Shown one piece after another: positions 1 through 8,005 of a DNA stretch of 12,303 bases. A model generated the notes under the pieces. It was not told the DNA's origin and made no database searches. It was given only the letters and a program-made list of their open reading frames with translations. Each line of letters begins with the position of its first letter. Positions within the stretch are counted from its first letter, which is position 1. Both the position numbers and the translations under genes were made by a program. This DNA comes from an uncultured Ruminococcus sp. Its GTDB lineage: Bacteria; Bacillota; Clostridia; Oscillospirales; Ruminococcaceae. The stretch spans positions 1-12,303 of the forward strand of contig CADBQZ010000065.1 in assembly GCA_902796865.1 (NCBI GenBank), read 5' to 3'.

Positions 1-180
1 AAAATAACTGCTGCTATGATTGAATACATCATAAAATTCTGTTACAGGAGTAACAAGCTCGCTGTATCCCCTGCTTTTAAAATTTTTATGGATCTTTTCC
101 TCTGCCGACTGTCTTATTATACATTCGTCAAATAACAGATCCTTGGTTCCTTCCGGAGTTATCAGATCATACTTTTTCAT
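1..180 (-). CDS. hisZ: ATP phosphoribosyltransferase regulatory subunit HisZ (partial, N-terminal 60 residues)
   Basis: HisZ is a catalytically dead histidyl-tRNA synthetase paralogue. It binds short-form HisG and makes the first step of histidine biosynthesis active and feedback-regulated. The window holds only the N-terminus: an ATG at 178-180 opens a frame that stays open to the left edge. The visible protein begins MKKYDLITPEGTKDLLFDEC and continues with a helix, then SRGYSELVTPVTEFYDVF (about residues 38-55). The TPEGTKDLL opening and EFYDVF in place of the TELF-x-RGVG of true histidyl-tRNA synthetases favour HisZ over HisS. An AGGAG ribosome binding site lies a few bases upstream, and a good promoter sits just beyond it. 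The gene follows polC in the same direction after 68 bases. If HisZ is right, hisG and other his genes would be expected to the left, outside the window. HisS is the main alternative. Confidence 0.78.
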   Translation of the reverse strand, partial: MKKYDLITPEGTKDLLFDECIIRQSAEEKIHKNFKSRGYSELVTPVTEFYDVFNHSSSYF

Positions 181-218
181 TTATATTCTCCTTGATAGTA
201 TCATTTAGTCTCTTTTAA

Positions 219-247
219 ATAATAACATAAAAGCACAAAAACTTCAA
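219..247 (-). promoter_or_regulatory. Predicted sigma-A promoter of hisZ
   Basis: On the minus strand, TTGAAG (242-247) is followed after exactly 17 bases by TATTAT (219-224). The -35 matches the consensus in 4 of 6 positions and the -10 in 5 of 6. Transcription would start near 212, giving a leader of only about 30 bases before the hisZ ATG, with AGGAG inside it. The -35 begins two bases past the polC stop codon, and I see no terminator hairpin between polC and hisZ. Read-through from polC could therefore add to this promoter. This is a prediction from sequence only. Confidence 0.6.
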
Positions 248-248
248 G

Positions 249-3200
249 CTAAAAGAGAGACATCTGGCTTGTTTTAGGCAAACTGCCTAATGCGCCCATG
301 CTTTCAAGTGCTTCTATTGTTGTTTTTGAAGCCCCGCTTTTGCTTTGCAGTTCTTCTATAGAAATATAGTCACGCTTCTGCGCGGCTTCATAAAGATTCA
401 CAGAAGCCGTCTCGCCAACGCCAGGAACAGCATTGAAAGGTATTCTTATCTTTCCGTCTTCAATAATATAATCTGTCGCATGAGAATTATATATATCCAC
501 AGGAAGAAAGCCAAAACCTCTTGACATCATCTCATTTATTATAAGAAGAAGGTCATATGTGTCCTTTTCTTTCGCTGTACGGTCATTGCCTTTTGCCCGT
601 ATCTCCTCTATCCTGCTTCTTACAAAGTCTCTGCCTTTCATTACTGTTTCTATCTCAAAATCTGCTCCTCTTGTCGTAAAGAAAGTCGAATAGAATTCCA
701 ACGGCTTATATAACTTGAACCAACCGAGCTTTATCGCCGCTATTACATATGCCGCAGCATGAGCCTTCGGGAACATATACTTGATCTTTAAACAGCTGTC
801 TATATACCACTGCGGTACATCGTGGTCTCTTAACATCTGTATTATTTCAGGAGTAAAGCTTTTCGGTGCTTTTCCCTTTCGTGTCCATTCCATTATATTA
901 AATGCCATTTTTGGTTCTACTCCCTTATAAAGCAGATATGTCATTATACTGTCACGGGTACCGATAACGTCCGATATAGTACACACTTTCTGATCAATAA
1001 GATCCTTCGCATTTCCAAGCCAAACGTCAGTACCATGCGAAAGTCCGGATATTTGCAAAAAGTCACTGAACTTTGTAGGCTGTGCGTCCATAAGCATCTG
1101 TATAGTAAAACTCGTTCCCATCTCAGGTATGCCGAGACTTCCGGTCTTACAATAAATATCTTCGGCAGTGACTCCAAGCACCTCACATGAAGTACACATT
1201 TTGATAACATTAGGGTCTGCTCCGGGTACGTCCTTTATCGCCATACCTGTTAGATTTTCAAGATGTTTGTAAAGAGTAGGCACAACGTGTCCCAGTTCAT
1301 CAAGCTTCAATATAGTATCATGCAGCGAATGGAAGTCGAAATGAGTAGTTACTACTCCCGAATCCTCAGATTCAGCAGGATGCTGAACAGGGGTAAAATC
1401 ATACACTTCATAATCGGAAGGCACAACGACCATTCCTCCCGGATGCTGTCCGGTAGTTCTTTTTACACCGGTGCATCCGATAGAAAGCCTGTTTTCTTCC
1501 GCCGGATTTGTAGATATGCCATTATCTTCAAGGTAATGCTTTACATATCCGAAAGCGGTCTTTTGCTGTACACCACTTATCGTTCCGGCTTTAAAGACAT
1601 TCTTAGGTCCGAACAGTTCCTCTGTATATCTGTGAGCAAAACTTTGATATTCATTTGAGAAGTTAAGGTCTATATCAGGCGCTTTGTCGCCATCAAAGCC
1701 TAAAAATGTCTCAAACGGTATATCATGCCCGTCACGATCCATCTGCGTTCCGCATTCAGGACAGTCCTTGGGCGGAAGGTCAAATCCCGAACCGTAGCTT
1801 CCGTCTGTTATAAATTCACTGTGACGGCAATTAGGGCAGACATAGTGTGGGGCAAGCGGATTTACCTCAGAGATACCTGCCATAGATGCCACAAATGATG
1901 AACCTACCGAACCTCTCGAACCTACGAGATAACCATTCTCGACCGAATTCCATACAAGCTTTTGTGCGATTATATAAAGCACCGCAAATCCGTGTTTTAT
2001 AATTGAATCAAGCTCTCTGTTAAGACGCTTTTCAACTATCTCAGGAAGCGGATCACCGTATATGCTTTCTGCTTTTTCATGAGTTATCCTGATAAGATCC
2101 TCCTGTGCTCCCGGCAGATCTGGAGTAAATGTTCCCTTTGGTATAGGACGAACAGTGCTTTCTATCATATCAGCTATCATATTGGTATTTTCAACTACTA
2201 CCTCATATGCCTTTTCATCTCCGAGATACCTGAATTCCTCAAGCATTTCCTCTGTAGTACGCAGATAAAGCGGCGGTTGATTCTCAGCATCTTTAAATCC
2301 GTTTCCACTCATGAGTATCTTACGGAAAACGCTGTCTTCCATATCCATGAAATGGACATCACAAGTCGCACATACAGGTATGCCAAGCTTTTCTCCGAGC
2401 GAAACTATATATCTGTTATAATTTTCAAGTTCTTCTGTAGAGTCTACCGTACCGTTTCTTATCATGAATTCATTGTTCATGACAGGCTGTATCTCTAAGT
2501 AATCATAAAACTTAGCAAGTTCTTCTATCCTCTCGGGAGTTTTTCCGTCTATAACTGCACGGTAAAGTTCACCCGCTTCACAAGCGCTTCCATATATAAG
2601 CCCTTCGTGATACTTCAGAAGCTCCGATTTCAGCATAAGAGGCTTTTTATAGAAATGATCTATCTGACTGAATGACACCAGCTTATACAGATTTTTAAGC
2701 CCGACACTGTTTCTGACAAGTATTATCTGATGATAAGATTTGAGTTTTTTTACATCTATTTTTCTGACCTTTGTGTTTAAGTCTTCAAGACTCTTTACAT
2801 CATTTTCACGTATAAGTCTTTCGGTCAGATTCATAAATATCTTTGCAAGCATCATTGCATCATCACAGGCACGGTGATGATCGAATTTTCCAAGCTTTAA
2901 ATGCTTTGCGACCGTATCGAGCTTATGCTTTGCAAGCTCCGGTATCATAGCTCTGCACATTACAAGTGTATCTATCGAAGTATAATCTCTTTTTATACCA
3001 TGTCTTTTGCATACAGCATCAATAAACGAATTATCAAAGTTTGCATTGTGTGCGACAGTAACAGGAGAATCACCGCAAAATTCCATAAACTTTCTTACCG
3101 CCTCTTCTTCCTTTGGTGCTCCTGAAACCATTTCATCAGTGATCCCTGTGAGTTCGGTTATCTTTTCCGGTATATGCTTTTCGGGATCGACAAAAATATT

Positions 3201-4628
3201 AAAGCTGTCCACAACACGAAGGTCTTTGAGCTTTACCGCACCTATCTCGGTAAGTCTGTCTTTTGAAAAATTAAATCCTGTCGTTTCAACGTCATAAATT
3301 ATTATTTCATCATTTATGCTTCTGGGATCATTCCGGCTTACTATATTTATCGGATCAATATCATTTACCACATAAGCCTCACAGCCATAAATCACCTTGA
3401 AATCATCCATTCCCGAAACGGTATTCATGGCATCAGGAAACGCCTGTACAACTCCGTGATCGGTTATCGCCATAGCCTTATGTCCCCATGAATGGGCACG
3501 TTTTATAAGAGCTGATGCTTCGGTAACAGCGTCCATAGCCGACATATTGGTATGCAGATGAAGCTCGACACGCTTTTTTGGTGCATTATCCATTCGCTGT
3601 TTTTTCTTGACTGAAACTATAGAATACGGCTTTATCGTTATATCTCTTGCATATTCGTTATAGCTTATCTCGCCGTATATTATAAACGTCTTTCCTTTTT
3701 TAAGCTCACCTACCGGAAAATCGTCCTTTCTCGGGTCATAGAAAAAACTCATAAGCACTGAACGTGTATAATCAGTAATGTAATATGTATATATTTCTTT
3801 GCCTGTTTTGGTGGTACGCATATCGCTTACATCAAAAATATCAGCCATGACAGTAACCTTGCTGCCAAGCTGTTCACAGGCTTCGGCTATACTTATAGGC
3901 GACTGACGGATATTTTTGCCCATTATCACTTCTGCCGAATCGGGTATTATATCTATCGTTGTCTTTATGCCGGAAATATCTGCTGATACAGGTTTTGACG
4001 GCTTTTTCTCCACCGCATATGAAGACTCCGAAACATTTCTTATAACTTCAACAGGGGCAGCTTTTACAGGTTCCGGAGCTGTTTTTTCTCTTTGTTCAGG
4101 CTTCGGAAGTGATGCTTCTATCTTTTCCATCTGTTTTTCATGCTCAAAAGCATCAACGGAAAGTTCTCCTTCAAGCTTTACTGTTATATCTATCCCAAAT
4201 TCACTCTTTATAAGCTTTGAAAACTCTCCCGGAAAATCCGCCTTTATAAGCATATCATATCCGCCGTTTTTCAGACCGATAGTAATAATACTGTTTTCAA
4301 AGCTTACATCTGCACCGTCAAGAAAGCCGTTTACTACTGAAAGCCGTCTTTTGAGTTTTGATATAACCTCCGGATAGTATTCCATAGTAAACATACTTTT
4401 ATCATAAGAACAATATACCGTAACTCTTTCGAGTTCAAAATACTGTTCCATACTCTTTTCAAAGCTTAAAATGTCATCATATTTTATAAGACTATTAGGT
4501 TTTATGTAAAGCCTGAGCCTTGTAAGAGCACGGTCATGTGTGATCTTTGAAATTATGCTGTTATTTATACTTTCAGGTATATTCAAAGAATATTCACTTA
4601 AAAGATCACCCGTTTTAATCTCAGCCAT
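249..4628 (-). CDS. polC: DNA polymerase III alpha subunit, PolC type
   Basis: Replicative polymerase of Gram-positive bacteria with built-in 3'-5' proofreading. At 1459 residues it is full length for the family. An N-terminal domain (about 1-160) is followed by a charged, Pro/Ala-rich linker (about 165-215). Next come an OB fold (about 255-340) and a PHP domain opening with HLHTNMSAMD (356-365) and closing near DVHF (757-760). The PHP domain is split by a DEDD exonuclease with DVETTGF (D446, E448), AHNANFD (D532) and HHRACDD (H585, D590). The polymerase core carries four zinc-type cysteines (C931, C934, C956, C959), PDIDLNF (D985, D987) and KLDELGH (D1110), which supply the family's three catalytic aspartates. 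VPGVGETAS near 1401 looks like a helix-hairpin-helix segment. The protein ends in QMSLF, a classic sliding-clamp binding motif. GGAGAG at 4633-4638 is the ribosome binding site, 13 bases after ispG. All key residues appear intact. Confidence 0.98.
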   Translation of the reverse strand: MAEIKTGDLLSEYSLNIPESINNSIISKITHDRALTRLRLYIKPNSLIKYDDILSFEKSMEQYFELERVTVYCSYDKSMFTMEYYPEVISKLKRRLSVVNGFLDGADVSFENSIITIGLKNGGYDMLIKADFPGEFSKLIKSEFGIDITVKLEGELSVDAFEHEKQMEKIEASLPKPEQREKTAPEPVKAAPVEVIRNVSESSYAVEKKPSKPVSADISGIKTTIDIIPDSAEVIMGKNIRQSPISIAEACEQLGSKVTVMADIFDVSDMRTTKTGKEIYTYYITDYTRSVLMSFFYDPRKDDFPVGELKKGKTFIIYGEISYNEYARDITIKPYSIVSVKKKQRMDNAPKKRVELHLHTNMSAMDAVTEASALIKRAHSWGHKAMAITDHGVVQAFPDAMNTVSGMDDFKVIYGCEAYVVNDIDPINIVSRNDPRSINDEIIIYDVETTGFNFSKDRLTEIGAVKLKDLRVVDSFNIFVDPEKHIPEKITELTGITDEMVSGAPKEEEAVRKFMEFCGDSPVTVAHNANFDNSFIDAVCKRHGIKRDYTSIDTLVMCRAMIPELAKHKLDTVAKHLKLGKFDHHRACDDAMMLAKIFMNLTERLIRENDVKSLEDLNTKVRKIDVKKLKSYHQIILVRNSVGLKNLYKLVSFSQIDHFYKKPLMLKSELLKYHEGLIYGSACEAGELYRAVIDGKTPERIEELAKFYDYLEIQPVMNNEFMIRNGTVDSTEELENYNRYIVSLGEKLGIPVCATCDVHFMDMEDSVFRKILMSGNGFKDAENQPPLYLRTTEEMLEEFRYLGDEKAYEVVVENTNMIADMIESTVRPIPKGTFTPDLPGAQEDLIRITHEKAESIYGDPLPEIVEKRLNRELDSIIKHGFAVLYIIAQKLVWNSVENGYLVGSRGSVGSSFVASMAGISEVNPLAPHYVCPNCRHSEFITDGSYGSGFDLPPKDCPECGTQMDRDGHDIPFETFLGFDGDKAPDIDLNFSNEYQSFAHRYTEELFGPKNVFKAGTISGVQQKTAFGYVKHYLEDNGISTNPAEENRLSIGCTGVKRTTGQHPGGMVVVPSDYEVYDFTPVQHPAESEDSGVVTTHFDFHSLHDTILKLDELGHVVPTLYKHLENLTGMAIKDVPGADPNVIKMCTSCEVLGVTAEDIYCKTGSLGIPEMGTSFTIQMLMDAQPTKFSDFLQISGLSHGTDVWLGNAKDLIDQKVCTISDVIGTRDSIMTYLLYKGVEPKMAFNIMEWTRKGKAPKSFTPEIIQMLRDHDVPQWYIDSCLKIKYMFPKAHAAAYVIAAIKLGWFKLYKPLEFYSTFFTTRGADFEIETVMKGRDFVRSRIEEIRAKGNDRTAKEKDTYDLLLIINEMMSRGFGFLPVDIYNSHATDYIIEDGKIRIPFNAVPGVGETASVNLYEAAQKRDYISIEELQSKSGASKTTIEALESMGALGSLPKTSQMSLF

Positions 4629-4641
4629 TTTTCTCTCCGTT

Positions 4642-5679
4642 TCAGAGTTTTTCTATCTCCTTCATAAGCTCAGGCACAATATCTTCTTCTGATATTTTCC
4701 TGAGCACCTCGCCTTTTTTGAATAGCACCGCACACTTATCACCGCCGGCAATACCGATATCTGCTTCTCTTGCTTCTCCGGGACCGTTCACAACGCAGCC
4801 CATAACTGCGACCTTTATGTTCTTATCAATATCCTTTACAGCTTCTTCAACAAGATGCGCTGCCTTTACAAGATCTATCCTTGTTCTTCCACAGGTAGGA
4901 CAAGATACTATCTCCACACCGCTTCCCATGCCAACAGCCTTTAATATATCCTTTGCAGCATATATCTCGCTCACCGGGTCGCCTGTAAGTGATACTCTTA
5001 TCGTTTCGCCTATCCCATCACATAAAAGAGAGCCTATGCCTGCGGCAGACTTGATAATACCCATGCGCTCTGTTCCGGCTTCGGTAACCCCCAGATGCAA
5101 AGGATAACTGCACTTCTTTGCAGCAAGTCTGTAGCAGTCTATCATATTCTTTACATTTGAAGATTTGATCGAGATAACTATATCATCAAAATCGAATCTT
5201 TCCAGAAGTTCTGCATGGTAAAGTGCGCTCTCGACCAGTGCTTCCGCAGTAGGCGCGCCATATTTTGCAAGTATCTCTTTTTCAAGTGAACCGGAATTTA
5301 CCCCTATCCTTATCGGTATGCCTTTCGCTTTGCAGACATCTGCAACTTTTTTCACATTTTCCGTGTCGCCGATATTTCCCGGATTTATCCTTATCTTATC
5401 TATGCCGGCATCAGCAGCAGCAAGCGCCAGACGATAGTCAAAATGAATATCCGCTACAAGCGGTATGCTCACCTTTTCTTTTATTGCCGGGATAAGTTTT
5501 ACAGCTTCCATATCCGGGATAGCTGCTCTTACTATATCACAGCCGGCATCTTCCAACTGTTTTGCCTGACGTACACTTCCTTCTATATCATCAGAACGAG
5601 TGTTGAGCATCGACTGTATATATATCTTTCCGCTTCCTAAAACACAATTTCCTATCTTTACCTTTTTAACATTTCTCAT
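4642..5679 (-). CDS. ispG: 4-hydroxy-3-methylbut-2-enyl diphosphate synthase (IspG/GcpE)
   Basis: IspG is the iron-sulfur enzyme that reductively opens MEcPP to HMBPP, the next-to-last step of the MEP isoprenoid pathway in the cytosol. The TIM-barrel part shows VKIGN, QSMLNT, ADIHF, INPGNIGD and GVTEAG. The C-terminal cluster domain has CPTCGR and CVVNGPGEA, which together give the three cysteines and one glutamate that hold the [4Fe-4S] cluster. Counted from the ATG start these are C260, C263, C295 and E302. I place the start at the ATG at 5677-5679, giving 345 residues, rather than the in-frame GTG at 5686-5688. AAGGTG lies 6 bases before the ATG, and the protein then begins MRNVKKVKIGN like other family members. 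The gene follows the rseP stop almost directly and precedes polC by 13 bases, so it is co-transcribed with both. It lacks the extra middle domain of plant and some other bacterial IspG proteins. Confidence 0.97.
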   Translation of the reverse strand: MRNVKKVKIGNCVLGSGKIYIQSMLNTRSDDIEGSVRQAKQLEDAGCDIVRAAIPDMEAVKLIPAIKEKVSIPLVADIHFDYRLALAAADAGIDKIRINPGNIGDTENVKKVADVCKAKGIPIRIGVNSGSLEKEILAKYGAPTAEALVESALYHAELLERFDFDDIVISIKSSNVKNMIDCYRLAAKKCSYPLHLGVTEAGTERMGIIKSAAGIGSLLCDGIGETIRVSLTGDPVSEIYAAKDILKAVGMGSGVEIVSCPTCGRTRIDLVKAAHLVEEAVKDIDKNIKVAVMGCVVNGPGEAREADIGIAGGDKCAVLFKKGEVLRKISEEDIVPELMKEIEKL

Positions 5680-5685
5680 ATACTG

Positions 5686-5691
5686 CACCTT
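5686..5691 (-). promoter_or_regulatory. Ribosome binding site that decides the ispG start
   Basis: Minus-strand AAGGTG, 6 bases before the ATG at 5677-5679. It overlaps the rseP stop codon TAA (5690-5692), which suggests translational coupling of ispG to rseP. The alternative GTG start sits inside this site and has only a weak AGGG in front of it. Confidence 0.6.
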
Positions 5692-6772
5692 ACCCTATAA
5701 GCTTTGTAATATCACTGAACGTGATCGCAATTATTAACAGCATTACAAGTCCAAGTCCTATCAGATTTACTATTCCCTGATGCTCCGGCTTTATCGGTTT
5801 GCGTCTTATAGCCTCTATCAAAAGGAAAAGGATCTGTCCGCCGTCAAGTCCCGGAATAGGAAGAAGATTCATTATTCCGAGGTTTACCGTTATAAACATA
5901 GTAAGATTTATTATCGACATTATAGATTCTTTTGCTGTCTCTCCAGAAGAAGCCGCTTTGCCTATCTCTGTTACTACTCCGATAGGTCCTGACATATCCT
6001 TGAAGCTGTATTTGCCGGAAATAAGATCGCCCAGTGAGATCCATATAAGTCTTGCGGTAGAAATAGTATTCTTGAAAGAATAGGATAAAACATTTGCAAT
6101 ATTCTTTTCTTCGCCCTGTATATAGAAATCTATATTTCTATCAGTTACGCTGTCATGAAATTCCACATTATGAAGCTTTATATCTTCATCATTTCTTTCG
6201 ACTTCGACATCAAATTCTTTGCTGTCTCCGGTCATAAGCTGATAACTGAGATCACTTGTCGTAAATATCCTCATGCCATTAATTTTCTTTATCTCATCGC
6301 CTACACAAAGACCATGTTCAGCGCTTGCAGCGCAGATAGTTTTATCCGTATCAGATACCGTATGAAAATCTTTAATAACAGTCGTAGGAACGAGCTTTAG
6401 CATACAGGTTATCACAACAGCCAATATAAATCCTAAAAAAACATTCATAAACGGTCCGGCTGCAAGAATAATAAATCTCTGCCAGCGTGGTTTATTTTTA
6501 AGTGACCTTTCGCTGTCGTCAAATGCTTCACTTGTTTCATGCTTTGTTATAGCATCGGTATCCTCTCCTGCCATAGCACAAAATCCACCCAGTGGAAAAA
6601 CTCTTATGGAGTATTCCGTCTCGCCGATAGTTTTGCCTATAAGCTTAGGACCCATTCCTACCGCAAATTTCAGTACCTTGACATTAAAAAGTTTTGCGGC
6701 AATAAAATGTCCAAACTCATGGAAAAATATAATGAACCCGAAAATCAGTATTGCAAGGATATATTTCAACAT
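5690..6772 (-). CDS. rseP: RseP/RasP-type site-2 intramembrane zinc metalloprotease
   Basis: Membrane-embedded protease of the S2P family (M50). Relatives cut anti-sigma factors, FtsL and leftover signal peptides within the membrane. The 360-residue protein has a first membrane helix (about 2-25) carrying HEFGH (18-22), with H18 and H22 as zinc ligands and E19 as the catalytic base. A second hydrophobic helix runs from about 100 to 128. A PDZ domain (about 140-215) includes AEHGLCVGDEIKKINGM. The third helix leads into NLLPIPGLDGG (302-312), whose D310 is the third zinc ligand, and a last helix covers about 333-352. The active site is complete. A GGAGGT ribosome binding site lies 4 bases before the ATG. 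The gene sits 20 bases after dxr. No substrate can be named from this window because no anti-sigma factor gene is present. Confidence 0.96.
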   Translation of the reverse strand: MLKYILAILIFGFIIFFHEFGHFIAAKLFNVKVLKFAVGMGPKLIGKTIGETEYSIRVFPLGGFCAMAGEDTDAITKHETSEAFDDSERSLKNKPRWQRFIILAAGPFMNVFLGFILAVVITCMLKLVPTTVIKDFHTVSDTDKTICAASAEHGLCVGDEIKKINGMRIFTTSDLSYQLMTGDSKEFDVEVERNDEDIKLHNVEFHDSVTDRNIDFYIQGEEKNIANVLSYSFKNTISTARLIWISLGDLISGKYSFKDMSGPIGVVTEIGKAASSGETAKESIMSIINLTMFITVNLGIMNLLPIPGLDGGQILFLLIEAIRRKPIKPEHQGIVNLIGLGLVMLLIIAITFSDITKLIG

Positions 6773-6792
6773 AAATACCTCCGTTTATCAGA

Positions 6793-7935
6793 TCAGATGT
6801 TTTCGTCTGCATATTCTCTTGCGAGTTTATCCCACTTTTTCACATCTTCATATGAGTTTATCTCGTTATACTCAAAACGCTCAAGCGCCCCTGACACTAT
6901 CCTTCCTATATCGGTGAACTTTATCCTTCCATTTAAGAAATATCCTACCGCCTGTTCATTTGCTCCGTTTACTATGCAAGGATATGCGCCGCCTCTTTTT
7001 ATCGCTTCTATTGCTGCTGAAAGACAGCAGAATGTCTCCATATCAGGTCTTTCAAAGGTAAGTGTACCATAATCTGCAAGGCTCAGCGGCTTACAGTCAC
7101 ATTCATATCTCTCAGGATACAAAAGCGCATACTGTATCGGTATCTTCATATCAGGACATCCCAGCTGTGCTATCACTGAATTATCAGCATATTCTACCGC
7201 AGAATGGATAACACTCTGACGATGAACGATTATTTCTATCTGTTCCGGTTTGAGATCAAAAAGCCATTTTGCTTCGATAAATTCAAGCCCCTTGTTCATA
7301 AGTGTCGCAGAGTCTATCGTTATCTTGCTTCCCATGCTCCAGTTAGGATGCGCTAGTGCCTGTTCTACAGTGACATTTTCAAGCTCGCTTAAAGTCTTTC
7401 CAAAAAAAGGTCCTCCCGATGCAGTAAGTATGATCTTTTTGAGCTGACTTCTTTTGTTTCCTCTGAGACATTGGAATATAGCTGAATGCTCACTGTCTAT
7501 CGGATAGATATTCACATTCTTTTCAGCAGCTTTTTTCATTACAAGCTCTCCGCCCGCAACAAGTGTCTCCTTATTAGCAAGAGCTATATCTTTGCCGTTT
7601 TCTATCGCAGTAAGAGTCGGAAGAAGTCCGACCATGCCAACAACAGAATTAAGCAGCGTTCCGCTTTCTTTAAGAGAAGCAATAAGGCACAGACCTTCAT
7701 CTCCGGTAACTACCTTTACACCATAAGAAGAAACAAGCTTTTCCAGAGCGCTTTTATGCTCCTCGTTATAGATACAGGCTATCTTAGCTCCTGTATCTAT
7801 GCACTGCTCTGCAAGCAATTTATAATTGTTCAAAGCCGCAAGTGCATATATCTCTATGCCGTGTTTTTTTGCAACATCAATAGACTGTGTACCTATAGAA
7901 CCTGTAGAACCTAAAACAGAGATCAATTTTTCCAT
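6793..7935 (-). CDS. dxr: 1-deoxy-D-xylulose 5-phosphate reductoisomerase
   Basis: Dxr converts DXP to 2-C-methyl-D-erythritol 4-phosphate using NADPH and a divalent metal, the first committed step of the MEP pathway. The 380 residues begin with the nucleotide-binding loop GSTGSIGTQ (9-17). They continue with ALANKETLVAGG (118-129), the metal-binding DSEHSAIFQCL (147-157; D147 and E149), TASGGPFF (171-178), HPNWSMG (196-202) and MNKGLEFIEA (213-222), whose E218 is the third metal ligand. Length and motifs are normal, and nothing is missing. AAAGGA lies about 11 bases before the ATG, a rather long spacing. The gene is the first after the terminator-like hairpin at 7972-7999, and I see no clear promoter in the short space after that hairpin. 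Its expression therefore probably depends on read-through from cdsA. Confidence 0.98.
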   Translation of the reverse strand: MEKLISVLGSTGSIGTQSIDVAKKHGIEIYALAALNNYKLLAEQCIDTGAKIACIYNEEHKSALEKLVSSYGVKVVTGDEGLCLIASLKESGTLLNSVVGMVGLLPTLTAIENGKDIALANKETLVAGGELVMKKAAEKNVNIYPIDSEHSAIFQCLRGNKRSQLKKIILTASGGPFFGKTLSELENVTVEQALAHPNWSMGSKITIDSATLMNKGLEFIEAKWLFDLKPEQIEIIVHRQSVIHSAVEYADNSVIAQLGCPDMKIPIQYALLYPERYECDCKPLSLADYGTLTFERPDMETFCCLSAAIEAIKRGGAYPCIVNGANEQAVGYFLNGRIKFTDIGRIVSGALERFEYNEINSYEDVKKWDKLAREYADENI

Positions 7936-7971
7936 ATCATCTCATATCCTTTCAAAAGCAGAACGTTTCAT

Positions 7972-7999
7972 AAAAACGGGGCTTTTCAAGCCCCGTTTT
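7972..7999 (-). terminator. Strong intrinsic-terminator-like hairpin between cdsA and dxr
   Basis: On the minus strand, AAAACGGGGCTT pairs perfectly with AAGCCCCGTTTT across a 3-base loop, and a run of five T follows the GC-rich core. The outer four pairs are the A and T tracts, so the effective terminator is an 8-bp CGGGGCTT stem plus a U tail, a classic rho-independent form. It lies 6 bases past the cdsA stop and some 37 bases before the dxr start. In the plus direction the tail has only four T, all within the stem, and no plus-strand gene ends there. It may give partial termination inside the cluster or act as an RNA processing or stability element. Confidence 0.75.
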
Positions 8000-8005
8000 G
8001 TATAC

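Noticed and set aside
1..180. Histidyl-tRNA synthetase (HisS) for the left-edge gene
   Set aside because: The segment after the TPEGTKDLL opening reads EFYDVF rather than the TELF-x-RGVG type of true synthetases, which fits HisZ better. The visible part is short, so HisS is not fully excluded.
3916..4377. Plus-strand open frame of 153 codons opposite the polC N-terminal region
   Set aside because: It lies wholly antisense to intact polC, shows Ser/Ile-rich composition typical of a complementary frame, and I noticed no ribosome binding site or family motif.
5680..5688. GTG at 5688 as the ispG start codon
   Set aside because: The ATG at 5679 has the better ribosome binding site and matches the family N-terminus.
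6539..7072. Plus-strand open frame of 177 codons spanning the rseP-dxr junction
   Set aside because: Both minus-strand genes are complete with conserved motifs. The frame is their reverse complement and has no recognisable domain.
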